Source of the DNA: Bacteroidota bacterium
GTDB lineage: Bacteria > Bacteroidota > JABWAT01
DNA: 64,000 nucleotides
Assembly (NCBI GenBank): GCA_013360915.1
Contig: JABWAT010000002.1
Span: forward strand, 186,001 to 250,000
Reading direction: 5' to 3'
Every line of letters starts with the position of its first letter. Positions within the stretch are counted from its first letter, which is position 1. The translations under genes were made by a program, and so were the position numbers. Below the pieces are notes generated by a model that was given only the letters and a program-made list of their open reading frames with translations, searched no databases and was not told the DNA's origin. This document shows positions 25,524 through 34,702 of this stretch, piece by piece.

Positions 25524-25552
25524 GGGTTGCCCCGCAAAGGCAACCCTTTTTT
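25524..25552 (+). terminator. tpiA terminator
   Basis: GGGTTGCC (25524-25531) and GGCAACCC (25539-25546) form an 8-bp stem with a 7-nt loop, followed by six T. An ORF for the next gene can be extended upstream to a TTG within this hairpin, which shows that extension is not real. Confidence 0.88.
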
Positions 25553-25574
25553 ATTGACCTTCCTCCCGATCCTG

Positions 25575-25605
25575 TTGACTGAAGACCGGCTTTTCTCTAC
25601 CTTAC
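25575..25605 (+). promoter_or_regulatory. Promoter of the HNH gene
   Basis: TTG (25575-25577), 20 nt, TACCTTAC (25598-25605). The fit to TAnnTTTG is partial. The predicted leader to the ATG at 25698 is about 90 nt, longer than most in this window. Confidence 0.42.
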
Positions 25606-25697
25606 TGAAACAGGTTTTTAACTGCAGTCCCCTAACTCCGGTGGAACCCATTAAACCCGGCAATTGGTTTAACGAGCATGAAGGGCGATTCCCGTTT

Positions 25698-26195
25698 ATG
25701 CAGGCATTGATTTTAAATCAGAATTATCAGGCCGTATCGGTCACCGATGCGACACATGCCTTTTTATTGGTATATCTGAACAAAGCCGATCTGCTTGAAA
25801 CCTACGAGGAACGGTTTCTGACCACGGTTAGCAGACAGTTTCCCCTGCCGAGTATAATCAAGCTGAAACGGTATGTGGCCATTCCTTTCCGTTCAATTAT
25901 GCTGAGCCGGAAAAATGTGCTCCGGCGGGATAATAACCGTTGCCAGTATTGTAACAGCACGGGCGGGGATCTGACGGTGGATCATGTGATTCCGCGATCT
26001 CATGGCGGGGCCGATTCCTGGGAAAATCTGGTGGCGGCCTGCCATCGTTGCAATCATAAGAAAGGAAACCGCACACCCGAACAGGCGGGCATGACGCTTC
26101 TGAACAAGCCATTCAAGCCCAATCATGTGCTGTTTCTGCGGCAGACCGTTCCGAATATGCATGATAAATGGAAGCCTTATTTATTTCTGGCGTAA
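25698..26195 (+). CDS. HNH endonuclease family protein
   Basis: A 165-aa protein from the ATG at 25698, the point where family members begin (MQALILNQNYQAVSV). A GTG at 25641 would add 19 residues. The C-terminal half is an HNH domain: CQYC (Cys82, Cys85), LTVDHVIPRSHGG with Asp95-His96, SWENLVAAC with Asn110, and CHRCN (Cys115, Cys118) as the second zinc pair. This subfamily is widespread as a single-copy gene in many phyla. Its role is not established to my knowledge; DNA cleavage or repair is presumed from the domain. It has no neighbouring methylase and does not look like a mobile intron or restriction gene. Confidence 0.85.
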   Translation: MQALILNQNYQAVSVTDATHAFLLVYLNKADLLETYEERFLTTVSRQFPLPSIIKLKRYVAIPFRSIMLSRKNVLRRDNNRCQYCNSTGGDLTVDHVIPRSHGGADSWENLVAACHRCNHKKGNRTPEQAGMTLLNKPFKPNHVLFLRQTVPNMHDKWKPYLFLA

Positions 26196-26203
26196 TCTTT
26201 TAC

Positions 26204-26358
26204 TATATTGCAGGATTCCGGGATTGAGAAATCACCGGAGGGTCTGGCTTCACCTCCTGACCCAGAGGTCCTCCTGCTCACCAAGGTTGACAATCTGACC
26301 TCAAACATTTTTACAACTGACACACTGGGCTTTTAACCAGGTAAAACGAAAAGATTTA
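26204..26358 (+). promoter_or_regulatory. Promoter and unusually long leader of trpS
   Basis: A weak -7 element TATATTGC (26204-26211) with TTA at 26181-26183, 20 nt upstream, would start a leader of about 145 nt, against 17-40 nt at most promoters here. The leader can form GGGTC/GACCC and GGAGG/CCTCC pairings, which exclude each other (about 26236-26270). There is no ATG-started leader ORF and no Trp-codon cluster, and it matches no riboswitch I know. It may be regulatory or simply untranslated sequence. Confidence 0.35.
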
Positions 26359-27336
26359 ATGAAAAAAGTAATTCTGTCCGGAATGCGGCCGACCGGCAGG
26401 CTTCATATTGGTCATTATGTGGGCGCCCTCGAAAATTGGGTGAATCTGCAGGATGAATTCCAAACCTACTTTCTTGTTGCCGACTGGCATGTTCTGACCA
26501 CCAATACCGATTCAGCAAACATTGAAACCCACTCGGTTGACATGATCATGGATTGGATTGCCTCCGGAATTGATCCGGTTAAAAGCCCCATTTTCAGGCA
26601 AAGCCAGGTGAAAGAGCATGCTGAACTGTTCCTGCTCTTTTCAATGCTGATCACCACGGCACGCCTTGAACGAAACCCGACCCTGAAGGAACAGGTGAGA
26701 GATCTGGATATAGAAAGCCTTATTTACGGACATCTCGGCTATCCGGTGCTGCAGGCAGCCGATATTCTGTTGTACAAAGGAAATGTGGTTCCGGTAGGGG
26801 AAGATCAGCTCTCTCATATTGAAATCACCCGTGAAATTGCCAGACGATTCAACAGTCTCTATGGTGAGGTGTTTCCGGAACCCGATCCCAAATTGACAAA
26901 ATTTTCTCGTCTGCCCGGATTGGATGGGAAGGCAAAAATGTCAAAATCCCTGGGGAACACCATTTTCCTTTCCGACCCGCCCGAGGCCATTCTGAGCAGT
27001 GTCCGGCAGGCGGTGACCGACACGCAAAAAGTGCGAAAAAACGATCCGGGCCGTCCGGAAGTCTGTACGGTTTTTACCTATCATCAGAAATTCAATCCTG
27101 CCTCCACCGGGGAAATCGCTGCCGGCTGCCGGTCCGGGGCATTGGGATGTGTCGACTGCAAAAAACAATGTGCAACCGCCATTTCCGCGTTTTTTGAACC
27201 TGTCAGGGAAAAGCGCGCTGCGCTGGAAGCACGTCCTGACGATGTGAGAGATATTCTTGCCGACGGAGAGAAGCGTGCAAAATCCGTTGCGGCCAGCACC
27301 ATGGCCGATGTTCACCGGGCAATGAAACTGGGATAA
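26359..27336 (+). CDS. trpS: Tryptophanyl-tRNA synthetase with probable [4Fe-4S] site
   Basis: This 325-aa class I synthetase charges tRNA(Trp). It carries MRPTGRLHIGHYVGAL with the HIGH signature near residue 16 and KAKMSKSLGN with KMSKS near 194. PVGEDQLSHIEITREIARRFN binds ATP and substrate. The C-terminal part has cysteines at 236, 257, 264 and 267 (C-x20-C-x6-C-x2-C) plus Cys271. This is close to the spacing reported for the iron-sulphur cluster in Thermotoga TrpRS. Most bacterial TrpRS lack it. It heads a cluster that runs with minimal gaps into scpA. Confidence 0.95.
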   Translation: MKKVILSGMRPTGRLHIGHYVGALENWVNLQDEFQTYFLVADWHVLTTNTDSANIETHSVDMIMDWIASGIDPVKSPIFRQSQVKEHAELFLLFSMLITTARLERNPTLKEQVRDLDIESLIYGHLGYPVLQAADILLYKGNVVPVGEDQLSHIEITREIARRFNSLYGEVFPEPDPKLTKFSRLPGLDGKAKMSKSLGNTIFLSDPPEAILSSVRQAVTDTQKVRKNDPGRPEVCTVFTYHQKFNPASTGEIAAGCRSGALGCVDCKKQCATAISAFFEPVREKRAALEARPDDVRDILADGEKRAKSVAASTMADVHRAMKLG

Positions 27337-27337
27337 C

Positions 27338-28108
27338 GTGTACCGCGTTCAGCTCGATCAGTTCGAAGGACCCCTTGATCTTCTCCTGTTTTTTATAAAA
27401 CGGGATGAATTGAATATTTACGATATTCCCATTTCACGGATAACTTCAGAATTTCTGGATTATATACACTTTATCCGGGAAATGGATCTGGAACTGGCCA
27501 GCGATTTTATTTACATGGCCTCGTTTCTGTTGAGTATCAAAGCACGGATGATGCTCCCGCAGGTTCCTGATGAAGATGGTCAGGTGGAAGACCCGCGGGC
27601 CGAACTGACAGCCATGCTGCTGGAGCATAAACAGTTTAAGGAGGCAGCCGCAGAGCTGACCGACTGCGCCAACCGGCAGTCACACCATTTTCCCAGGATT
27701 CAGTTTGCCGGTGAACGACAGCTGGCCGATACCCACGCAGATCCGGGACTGGAAATTGCTTTGCAGGATGTCACTTTGTGGGATCTGATGGTGGTTTACC
27801 GGAAAATCATGCAGGATCAGCCCAAAATCGTCGTTCACGAAATCAAAAAAATTACCATTACCATCGAAGACCAGATCAGTTATATAAAAACCCGGCTTGG
27901 AGCAGTTCCGCGCTTTTCCTTCCGTGAAGTGCTGTCGGATCTCCGTGAAAAAATTGCCGTCGTGATCACCTTTCTGGCCGTTCTCGAAATGGCCAAATTA
28001 CAGCAGGTCACCCTGTTTGTTACCGATGACCTCTCCGACTTTTATATTGTACCACGTGAAACTCCCGATGAAGATACCACCGGTGAAGAAGTAAGTACCT
28101 ATGGATGA
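27338..28108 (+). CDS. scpA: Segregation and condensation protein A
   Basis: This 256-aa kleisin bridges the SMC heads in the condensin complex that compacts and segregates the chromosome. The N-terminus YRVQLDQFEGPLDLLLFFI then DIPISRITSEFLDYI is diagnostic. The middle contains the helical EDPRAELTAMLLEHKQFK segment. The C-terminus has the winged-helix segment VVITFLAVLEMAKLQQVTLF that binds the SMC cap. It starts with GTG one base after the trpS stop and overlaps scpB by 8 bp, so it is translationally coupled. The SMC gene is not in the window. Confidence 0.93.
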   Translation: MYRVQLDQFEGPLDLLLFFIKRDELNIYDIPISRITSEFLDYIHFIREMDLELASDFIYMASFLLSIKARMMLPQVPDEDGQVEDPRAELTAMLLEHKQFKEAAAELTDCANRQSHHFPRIQFAGERQLADTHADPGLEIALQDVTLWDLMVVYRKIMQDQPKIVVHEIKKITITIEDQISYIKTRLGAVPRFSFREVLSDLREKIAVVITFLAVLEMAKLQQVTLFVTDDLSDFYIVPRETPDEDTTGEEVSTYG

Positions 28109-28814
28109 TACACAAGTCCCCCAGACCGGGGCAGACCGTACCGATGATTTGTTTCTGCCGGATGATGTGCTGCTGCCGGTGGTGGAAGGATTGATTTTTG
28201 CTTCCGAAACTCCGCTGGGAATTCCGGCCATCCGTGCCCTTCTGGATGAAGAGTTTGAACAACCGGGAGCCATTACCGATGGCCGGATTGCCGAAGCCAT
28301 CGACCGGCTGAATAAAGATTATGAGCAGCAGAACCGGGTGTTTTTTATTCAGGCCATTGCCGATGGTTATTGTTTTATGACCCGCGAAGCCTTTGCCCCC
28401 TGGGTTTCGAAACTGTACCGGAACAAGCAGGTTAAGCGGATTAACCAGTCAGCCCTCGAAACCCTTTCCATCATTGCCTACAAACAACCCATCAGCAAAC
28501 CAGACATTGAGAACATCCGCCGGAGTAATTCGGATTATGCTGTCAAAATTCTGCTGGAACGGAATCTGATTACGGTGGTGGGACGCGGTGAAACAGTTGG
28601 TAAACCCCTGTTGTATGGAACAACCCGTGAATTTCTCATGCATTTCGGCCTGAAATCGATCCGTGAGTTGCCAAAACTCCGCGAGATTTCCGAAATCATG
28701 AAAGATGATGATTTTGAATTTGAACAGCAGATGCGCATCCGGATGGATTCCCCCGATGGTGAATCTGCACCCGAAAGTACCCCTGAGGATATGAATGAAG
28801 ACACGCAAGCCTGA
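28101..28814 (+). CDS. scpB: Segregation and condensation protein B
   Basis: A 237-aa partner of ScpA made of two winged-helix domains. LPVVEGLIFASETPLGI opens the first domain and INQSALETLSIIAYKQPISK then DIENIRR mark the second. GRGETVGKPLLYGTTREFL follows at about 155-173. The last ~40 residues are an acidic, probably disordered tail (DSPDGESAPESTPEDMNE), within the variation seen in the family. It overlaps scpA by 8 bp and the pseudouridine synthase gene by 20 bp. Confidence 0.93.
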   Translation: MDDTQVPQTGADRTDDLFLPDDVLLPVVEGLIFASETPLGIPAIRALLDEEFEQPGAITDGRIAEAIDRLNKDYEQQNRVFFIQAIADGYCFMTREAFAPWVSKLYRNKQVKRINQSALETLSIIAYKQPISKPDIENIRRSNSDYAVKILLERNLITVVGRGETVGKPLLYGTTREFLMHFGLKSIRELPKLREISEIMKDDDFEFEQQMRIRMDSPDGESAPESTPEDMNEDTQA

Positions 28815-30033
28815 TTACGGTAAACACAATCCCAACCGGAAACCACAGGGCAAAAAGCCCTGGACACCCGAGGATGATGAGCCGAATTTTAATCTGATCT
28901 CCGAAATCGATGAGTACGGAATCCGTAAATCGAAATCGAAAAAATACATTGAAAACGAACACCGGCGTTATGGTTATTCGGTGGATACCCTCCGGGGAAC
29001 AGCCGTGCTGAAGCAACAACAGCATTTACCCAATGTTGAGAAGGTCTGGAGACCCGATACACCGGGGAGTCCCCTGAATCAACGGAATGGTGCCGGAAAA
29101 CCCGATCGTCCCAAGGGGTTTAAGCCGCAGCAAAAGAATAAACCAAGACCTGCCGATAATGGAAAACGGCGCGTCGAAAACGGAACCGGAAACCAGCTGG
29201 TTAAATCGGCTGAGGACCGCCATCCCGACAACCGGAAGAAAAAGCAAAACCGTAAACCCAAATCCAATCCGAATCCCGTTAAAGGGGTTCAGGTCCCGCC
29301 AGTTCCGGGTGAAATCCGGCTGAATAAATACCTGAGCCAGAAGGGAGTTGCCTCACGCCGGAAAGCAGATGAGTTGATCGAGAGTGGAATGGTCAGTGTT
29401 AATCAGGTGGTGGTCAGGGAACTCGGTGCCCGCATCAATCCGGAAAAGGACACCATTCATGTGAATGGAATTCCGGTTACTGGTTCGCTGGATCAGCATT
29501 TTTACCTTGTTCTTAACAAACCGAAGGATACCATCACCACCCGCAGTGACGAAAAAAACCGTTCAATCGTGATGGATCTGATCGAAGAAAGTCTGCGTTC
29601 ACGGGTGGTTCCGGTGGGACGTCTTGATCGTGATACCACCGGTGTTCTGCTGCTAAGCAACGATGGTGATCTGATTCATGCATTGACTCATCCGAGTTTC
29701 GAAATTCCCCGGACCTACCAGGTCCGTTTAAATAAGAAAGTTCTGAAAAAGGACATCAACCGTATTCTGAGCGGAGTCACCATTGATGAGGAATTCATGT
29801 CGGTTTCTGATGCCGGTCACACCGGTGATGATAAAGCCGAGGTATTTCTGACTCTGAAGGAAGGGAAAAACCGCGAAATCAGGCGGATTTTTGAATTTCT
29901 TGGTTATGAAGTCGAAAAACTGGATCGGGTCAACTTCGCCGGCATCACCTGCGAAGGAATCGGACGGGGTGAATACCGGCCGTTAACCCGTGAAGAAATC
30001 AGCTATCTGAAATCGTTGGTGCGCCAGAAGTGA
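28795..30033 (+). CDS. rluB: RluB/RsuA-type 23S rRNA pseudouridine synthase with long basic N-terminus
   Basis: A 412-aa protein. Residues 1 to about 170 are a Lys/Arg/Asn/Pro-rich low-complexity extension (for example KPQGKKPWTPEDDEPNF and NRKKKQNRKPKSNPNP). An S4 RNA-binding domain follows (about 175-225, EIRLNKYLSQKGVASRRKAD). The RsuA/RluB/E/F catalytic domain contains VGRLDRDTTGVLLLSNDGDL with the catalytic Asp. NREIRRIFEFLGYEVEKLDR closes it. Enzymes of this group modify the 23S or 16S rRNA; S4 plus synteny with scpAB favours RluB. Basic tails of this kind are known from relatives in Bacteroidota-type bacteria. Confidence 0.85.
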   Translation: MKTRKPDYGKHNPNRKPQGKKPWTPEDDEPNFNLISEIDEYGIRKSKSKKYIENEHRRYGYSVDTLRGTAVLKQQQHLPNVEKVWRPDTPGSPLNQRNGAGKPDRPKGFKPQQKNKPRPADNGKRRVENGTGNQLVKSAEDRHPDNRKKKQNRKPKSNPNPVKGVQVPPVPGEIRLNKYLSQKGVASRRKADELIESGMVSVNQVVVRELGARINPEKDTIHVNGIPVTGSLDQHFYLVLNKPKDTITTRSDEKNRSIVMDLIEESLRSRVVPVGRLDRDTTGVLLLSNDGDLIHALTHPSFEIPRTYQVRLNKKVLKKDINRILSGVTIDEEFMSVSDAGHTGDDKAEVFLTLKEGKNREIRRIFEFLGYEVEKLDRVNFAGITCEGIGRGEYRPLTREEISYLKSLVRQK

Positions 30034-31415
30034 ATCCACTGACCGTTCTGATTATCGATGACTACCTGCCAACGCTGGATAGTGTTTCCACACTGCTCGA
30101 GTCGTCTGGTTATTCGGTGCTGACCGCTTCAGACGGGCCATCCGGTCTGGAACTTGCCCGGCTGAACCGCATAGATCTGGTTCTGCTCGATGTCAAAATG
30201 CCAGGAATGGATGGATTTGAAGTCATTGATCGTTTGAAACGGGACCGTCCGGACCTGCCGGTGATCATTATCTCTGCACATGACGCTCCCTCCACCGCCC
30301 TCCGGTCTGCGGGACTTGGTGCATTTGAGTTTCTCGAGAAACCGCTCGATTCTGACAAGTTACTGGCTTCCCTTAAAACAGCTCTCGATAAAAAACGGCC
30401 TCAGGCCGATCAGAAAAAGCCCAGAAATCAGGTAGAAGGCACGTTTGATATCATTGGTGTCAGCAAGCCTGTTCAGCAGATCAGGGAACTCATCTACCGG
30501 GTGGCCAAAACCGAAGCCCGCGTGTTGATTACCGGTGAGAATGGCACTGGAAAAGAACTGGTAGCCCGTGCCATTCACCGTCACTCGCACCGGAATCAGG
30601 CCCCGCTGGTCGAAATCAATTGTGCAGCCATTCCGCAGGAACTCATTGAATCCGAACTGTTCGGACATGAAAAGGGATCCTTTACGGGGGCCTCGCAGCA
30701 ACGGATCGGAAAATTTGAACTGGCCAATGGCGGTACGCTGTTTCTCGATGAAATTGGTGACATGTCCCTGCCGGCTCAGGCCAAGGTACTCCGTGCACTT
30801 CAAAACAACATTATCCAGCGGGTTGGTGGAACGGATAACATTCAGGTGGATGTGCGTGTCATTGCAGCCACCAACAAAAAACTTTCAGAAGAAATTGAAG
30901 CCGGCCGGTTCAGAGAAGATCTGTTTCACCGACTGAACGTGATCCCGATCGTCGTTCCACCCCTTCGTGAACGTCGGGATGATATTCCCATTCTGCTCCG
31001 CCATTTTATCAGAGAAATTGCATCGAGACAATCATTGCCTGTGCAGGACATTTCTCAGGAAGCCCTCGATCTGCTGCAGTGGCTAGAGTGGAAAGGAAAT
31101 GTCAGGGAACTTCAGAACATGGCCGAGCGATTGGTCATCATGTCCCACGGACCAGTGATCGGGGAAACCGATGTTCAATTGTTTGTCCCGCGTGACACGG
31201 TCCGTTCCTCACCTCTTTCGAATGATCTGTTCGATCAGACCGACAATTTTCAGGACTTCAAAGACCTTTCCGAAAAGTTGTTTATCAGCAGGAAACTGGA
31301 AAAGTTTGGTTGGAATATCTCAAAAACAGCCGAAGCGCTAGACATTCAGAGAAGCCACCTCTATAACAAAATTGAAAAGTATAAAATCAGACGGACCTCG
31401 GGAGCCGGGGAATGA
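30030..31415 (+). CDS. NtrC-family sigma54-dependent response regulator
   Basis: A 461-aa three-domain activator. The receiver domain (1-115) has Asp10-Asp11, phosphoacceptor Asp54 in [11 protein letters not shown] and Lys104. The AAA+ domain (about 140-370) has Walker A GENGTGKE at 169-176, [11 protein letters not shown] carrying the sigma54-contacting loop as GSFTGA (canonical GAFTGA), [11 protein letters not shown] as Walker B, and [11 protein letters not shown] then [11 protein letters not shown] Fis-type helix-turn-helix lies at the C-terminus ([20 protein letters not shown]). It starts with GTG in a GTGA overlap. No sensor kinase is adjacent, so its signal is unknown. NtrX-like is the closest impression. 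Confidence 0.9.
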   Translation: MNPLTVLIIDDYLPTLDSVSTLLESSGYSVLTASDGPSGLELARLNRIDLVLLDVKMPGMDGFEVIDRLKRDRPDLPVIIISAHDAPSTALRSAGLGAFEFLEKPLDSDKLLASLKTALDKKRPQADQKKPRNQVEGTFDIIGVSKPVQQIRELIYRVAKTEARVLITGENGTGKELVARAIHRHSHRNQAPLVEINCAAIPQELIESELFGHEKGSFTGASQQRIGKFELANGGTLFLDEIGDMSLPAQAKVLRALQNNIIQRVGGTDNIQVDVRVIAATNKKLSEEIEAGRFREDLFHRLNVIPIVVPPLRERRDDIPILLRHFIREIASRQSLPVQDISQEALDLLQWLEWKGNVRELQNMAERLVIMSHGPVIGETDVQLFVPRDTVRSSPLSNDLFDQTDNFQDFKDLSEKLFISRKLEKFGWNISKTAEALDIQRSHLYNKIEKYKIRRTSGAGE

Positions 31416-32095
31416 CCACCGAACCGCTGTTTGAACTGACCGCAGTAAGGAAATCCTTCCAACGGGAAGGACGTGAGCCACTTGAAGTTCTGAAGGGAAT
31501 TGATCTCGGGGTGAACAGAGGCGAATTCCTCACCATCATCGGTAAAAGCGGCTCGGGAAAAAGCACCTTACTTCAGCTGATGGCCGCTTTTGATAAACCC
31601 ACCTCGGGGACCATCCGGTTTAAAGACTCTCCCATGCAAAACTGGGGTGATGCTCAGCTGAGTATTTATCGCAATCAATCGGTTGGATTCATTTTTCAGT
31701 TTCATCATTTGCTGCCCGAGTTTTCTGCCGTCGAGAATGTCAGAATGCCTGCCGTGATCGGAAATCGCAAAATCACCAGAGAGCTGAACCAATCCGTCAT
31801 GGATCTTCTTAATCTGGTGGGCCTGACCGACCGTGCCGACCATAAACCCGGTCAACTGAGCGGTGGTGAACAACAGCGGGTGGCCATTGCACGAGCTCTG
31901 ATCAATAAACCCGATGTCCTTTTTGCTGATGAACCTACCGGTAATCTCGATACTGCAAACTCTGAAATGGTTTTCAATATATTGGAAACGGTTCACCGGC
32001 AACTCGGGACCACCCTGCTGGTAGTGACTCATAATCAGGAACTGGCTGGCAGGGGAACAAGACAACTGGAGTTGAAGGATGGAAATTTTGTCTGA
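31412..32095 (+). CDS. lolD: LolD-like ABC transporter ATPase
   Basis: A 227-aa ATP-binding subunit of the MacB/LolD type. Walker A is GKSGSGKST near residue 45, the Q-loop region is [20 protein letters not shown], the signature is [15 protein letters not shown], and Walker B is [12 protein letters not shown] with His in [18 protein letters not shown] is typical of LolD, which powers release of lipoproteins from the inner membrane. The permeases LolC/E are not in the window, so substrate assignment is by sequence only. It overlaps its neighbours by 4 and 17 bp. Confidence 0.82.
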   Translation: MTTEPLFELTAVRKSFQREGREPLEVLKGIDLGVNRGEFLTIIGKSGSGKSTLLQLMAAFDKPTSGTIRFKDSPMQNWGDAQLSIYRNQSVGFIFQFHHLLPEFSAVENVRMPAVIGNRKITRELNQSVMDLLNLVGLTDRADHKPGQLSGGEQQRVAIARALINKPDVLFADEPTGNLDTANSEMVFNILETVHRQLGTTLLVVTHNQELAGRGTRQLELKDGNFV

Positions 32096-33026
32096 GAAAC
32101 AAACCAATCAGGATGTGGTTGATCAGATCGGCCGGTTAAAAAAAGAACTGAATGCGGTTATTCTGGCTCATTACTATCAGGAAGGGCCAATTCAGGACAT
32201 AGCCGATTTTGTGGGTGATTCACTGGCGCTTGCCCAGGCAGCCGTGAAAACCAATGCCGATATCATTGTTTTTGCCGGTGTGCATTTTATGGCCGAAACA
32301 GCCAAGATTCTCAATCCGGGAAAGAAAGTGCTGTTACCCGATCTCAATGCCGGGTGTTCCCTTGCCGATGATTGCCCTTATGATGATTTCAAAGCATTTA
32401 AGGCCAAACATCCCGGGCACAAGGTAATTTCTTACATCAATTGTTCGGCGGCCATTAAAACCCTCTCCGATGTGATCGTGACCAGTTCAAACGCCGAAAA
32501 GATTGTCAGGTCCTTTCCAGCGGATCAGCCGCTCATTTTTGCTCCGGATAAAAACCTGGGTGCCTTTCTGAACCGCAAACTGGGACGAAACATGGTCCTG
32601 TGGGACGGATCCTGTCAGGTACACGACATTTTCTCGGAAAGTGAACTGATCCGTTTAAAACTCGATCATCCCGGTGCACCGGTTCTGGCCCATCCTGAAT
32701 GCCGGGCAAACATCCTCGATCATGCCGATTACATCGGAAGCACCACGGGGATCCTGAATTATGCGCTTCAGTCCGATAAACGCGAATTCATTGTGGTAAC
32801 CGAACCCGGTATTATTCATCAGATGGAAAAAGCCTTTCCTGATAAATCATTCATTCCTGCACCGGGTGAAGGCGGCTGCGCCTGTAATGAGTGCCCGCAC
32901 ATGAAACTGAATACACTCGAGAAATTGTACCTGTCCATGAAAAACGGATTTCCCGAAATCACCCTCGATGAAGAAACAATCCGTCTGGCCCGTCAACCCA
33001 TTGAACGAATGCTGGCGCTGAGCTGA
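32079..33026 (+). CDS. nadA: Quinolinate synthase
   Basis: A 315-aa [4Fe-4S] enzyme that condenses iminoaspartate with dihydroxyacetone phosphate to quinolinate, the second step of de novo NAD synthesis. [21 protein letters not shown] and [11 protein letters not shown] open the protein. Iron-sulphur ligands are Cys93 ([11 protein letters not shown]), Cys208 (HPECRAN) and a cysteine of [13 protein letters not shown], probably Cys272. It overlaps the LolD-like gene by 17 bp and is followed at once by nadB, so the two enzymes that share the unstable iminoaspartate are co-expressed. nadC is not in the window. Confidence 0.96.
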   Translation: MEILSEKQTNQDVVDQIGRLKKELNAVILAHYYQEGPIQDIADFVGDSLALAQAAVKTNADIIVFAGVHFMAETAKILNPGKKVLLPDLNAGCSLADDCPYDDFKAFKAKHPGHKVISYINCSAAIKTLSDVIVTSSNAEKIVRSFPADQPLIFAPDKNLGAFLNRKLGRNMVLWDGSCQVHDIFSESELIRLKLDHPGAPVLAHPECRANILDHADYIGSTTGILNYALQSDKREFIVVTEPGIIHQMEKAFPDKSFIPAPGEGGCACNECPHMKLNTLEKLYLSMKNGFPEITLDEETIRLARQPIERMLALS

Positions 33027-33027
33027 T

Positions 33028-34623
33028 ATGGTGGTGGTTTCGGACTATCTCGTAATCGGTAGCGGAATTGCAGGCCTGACTTTTGCGCTGAAAGCAGCCA
33101 AAACAGGGACTGTGCATATCATTACCAAAAAAGATTCCGCCGAATCGAACACGAACTATGCCCAGGGCGGAATTGCGGCTGTTTTTTCTGAAACCGACTC
33201 CTTTGATGCCCACATTCAGGACACACTGACTGCAGGTGACGGTCTTTGTAACCGTGCTTCGGTCGATATTCTCGTCAAGGAAGGTCCGGAACGGATCAGG
33301 GAACTGATTTCAACCGGTGTCGAATTTTCTTCGGAAAATGGCAGACCCGAATTGATAAAAGAAGGGGGGCACTCAGCCAGCCGTATTCTTCATGCCAGAG
33401 ACCTGACCGGCCGTGAAATTGAAAGGGCCCTGCTGAAAGCTGCCCAGGAACACCCTTCCATCAGAATCCACGAACACCGGCATGCCATCGATCTGATCAC
33501 CAATCATCAGGTCAGAAACGGATTGACTCAGGATGAAAACCGGTGTTATGGTGCGTATGTGTTGAATCCGGCCACCGGTCTGGTTGATGTTTATCAGGCA
33601 AAAGTGACCTTTCTGTCCACAGGCGGAGCCGGCAGGGTTTACCTTCATACCACCAATCCTTCCATTGCCACCGGAGATGGAATTGCCATGGCATGGCGGG
33701 CTGGCACGCCGGTAGCTAACCTGGAATTCATGCAATTTCACCCCACCAGTTTTCAGCTCAGGAATGGCAATCACTTTCTTATTTCAGAGGCCGTTCGTGG
33801 TCATGGTGGCATTCTGAGAACCCGCCGGGGTGAAAGGTTCATGGAAAAGTATGATCCCCGGTTGGAACTGGCGACCCGTGACATTGTAGCCCGCGCCATT
33901 GATCAGGAAATGAAGAAAACGGGTGATGAATCGGTTTTTCTGGATGTCACCCATCTGGAAAGCGAAGAAATTGACCGGTATTTTCCAACCATTGCCGCCA
34001 CCTGCCTGCGCGAAGGAATCGATATCAGAAAGGATTGGATTCCTGTGGTTCCTGCTGCTCACTACATGTGCGGTGGCGTGGTATGTGACTCCGCTGGCCG
34101 GAGCTCGATCAGAAACCTGTTTGTCGGGGGTGAAACCGCCTTTACCGGAGTACATGGCGCTAACCGGCTGGCTTCCAATTCGCTGCTCGAAGCAGTTGTA
34201 TGGGCTCACCGGTCGGTTCAGGAGGCGGAGGCTCTGGTCACCAATGCACCGTTTTTCACTGGCACCATTCCTCCCTGGGATGATAAAAATACCCGTACCA
34301 ATGAAGAGTGGGTTCTGATCTCACACAACATGAAGGAAATCAGAACCCTCATGTGGGATTATGTCGGAATCGTCCGGTCAAACGACCGATTGTCACGTGC
34401 GCGCCGCCGGCTGCAATTTCTTAAGGAAGAAATTGACCATTTCTACAAAACCACCCGTCTGACCCCCGAAATCATTGAACTCAGAAATCTGGCAACCGTG
34501 GCTACCCTTATAGTGGATTGTGCGCTCACCCGCAAAGAGTCGCGCGGACTTCATTATTCACTTTCCTGGCCAACCCGGTCCGATACAGTGGCCGATACCA
34601 TTCTTACCCCTCCAAAGGCTTGA
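33028..34623 (+). CDS. nadB: L-aspartate oxidase
   Basis: A 531-aa flavoprotein that oxidises aspartate to iminoaspartate for NadA. Dinucleotide-binding YLVIGSGIAGLTFALKAA begins near residue 7. SNTNYAQGGIAAVF, EGGHSASRILHARDLTGREI and FMQFHPTSF follow. AAHYMCGGVVCD and the FAD-binding TGVHGANRLASNSLLEAV lie near 360-390. The C-terminal helical domain contains RSNDRLSRARRRLQFL. It begins one base after the nadA stop. A short GC-rich inverted repeat (GCAGGC/GCCTGC, 34624-34640) follows the stop but lacks an immediate T-run. Confidence 0.96.
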   Translation: MVVVSDYLVIGSGIAGLTFALKAAKTGTVHIITKKDSAESNTNYAQGGIAAVFSETDSFDAHIQDTLTAGDGLCNRASVDILVKEGPERIRELISTGVEFSSENGRPELIKEGGHSASRILHARDLTGREIERALLKAAQEHPSIRIHEHRHAIDLITNHQVRNGLTQDENRCYGAYVLNPATGLVDVYQAKVTFLSTGGAGRVYLHTTNPSIATGDGIAMAWRAGTPVANLEFMQFHPTSFQLRNGNHFLISEAVRGHGGILRTRRGERFMEKYDPRLELATRDIVARAIDQEMKKTGDESVFLDVTHLESEEIDRYFPTIAATCLREGIDIRKDWIPVVPAAHYMCGGVVCDSAGRSSIRNLFVGGETAFTGVHGANRLASNSLLEAVVWAHRSVQEAEALVTNAPFFTGTIPPWDDKNTRTNEEWVLISHNMKEIRTLMWDYVGIVRSNDRLSRARRRLQFLKEEIDHFYKTTRLTPEIIELRNLATVATLIVDCALTRKESRGLHYSLSWPTRSDTVADTILTPPKA

Positions 34624-34650
34624 TGCAGGCAACAGGCCTGCCTGCCCTTA

Positions 34651-34681
34651 TTTTATTAATCCGGAGTAATGTTTATATTTA
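34651..34681 (+). promoter_or_regulatory. Promoter of the usp-upp-dacB unit
   Basis: T-rich -33 (TTTT at 34651-34654) and TATATTTA at 34674-34681, about 20 nt apart. Leader about 20 nt to the ATG at 34703. The fit is moderate. Confidence 0.42.
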
Positions 34682-34702
34682 ACGATATTTTCCGGAGAAC
34701 CC

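Noticed and set aside
25527-25697. N-terminal extension of the HNH protein
   Set aside because: It begins inside the tpiA terminator hairpin and crosses the likely promoter; family members begin at the ATG at 25698.
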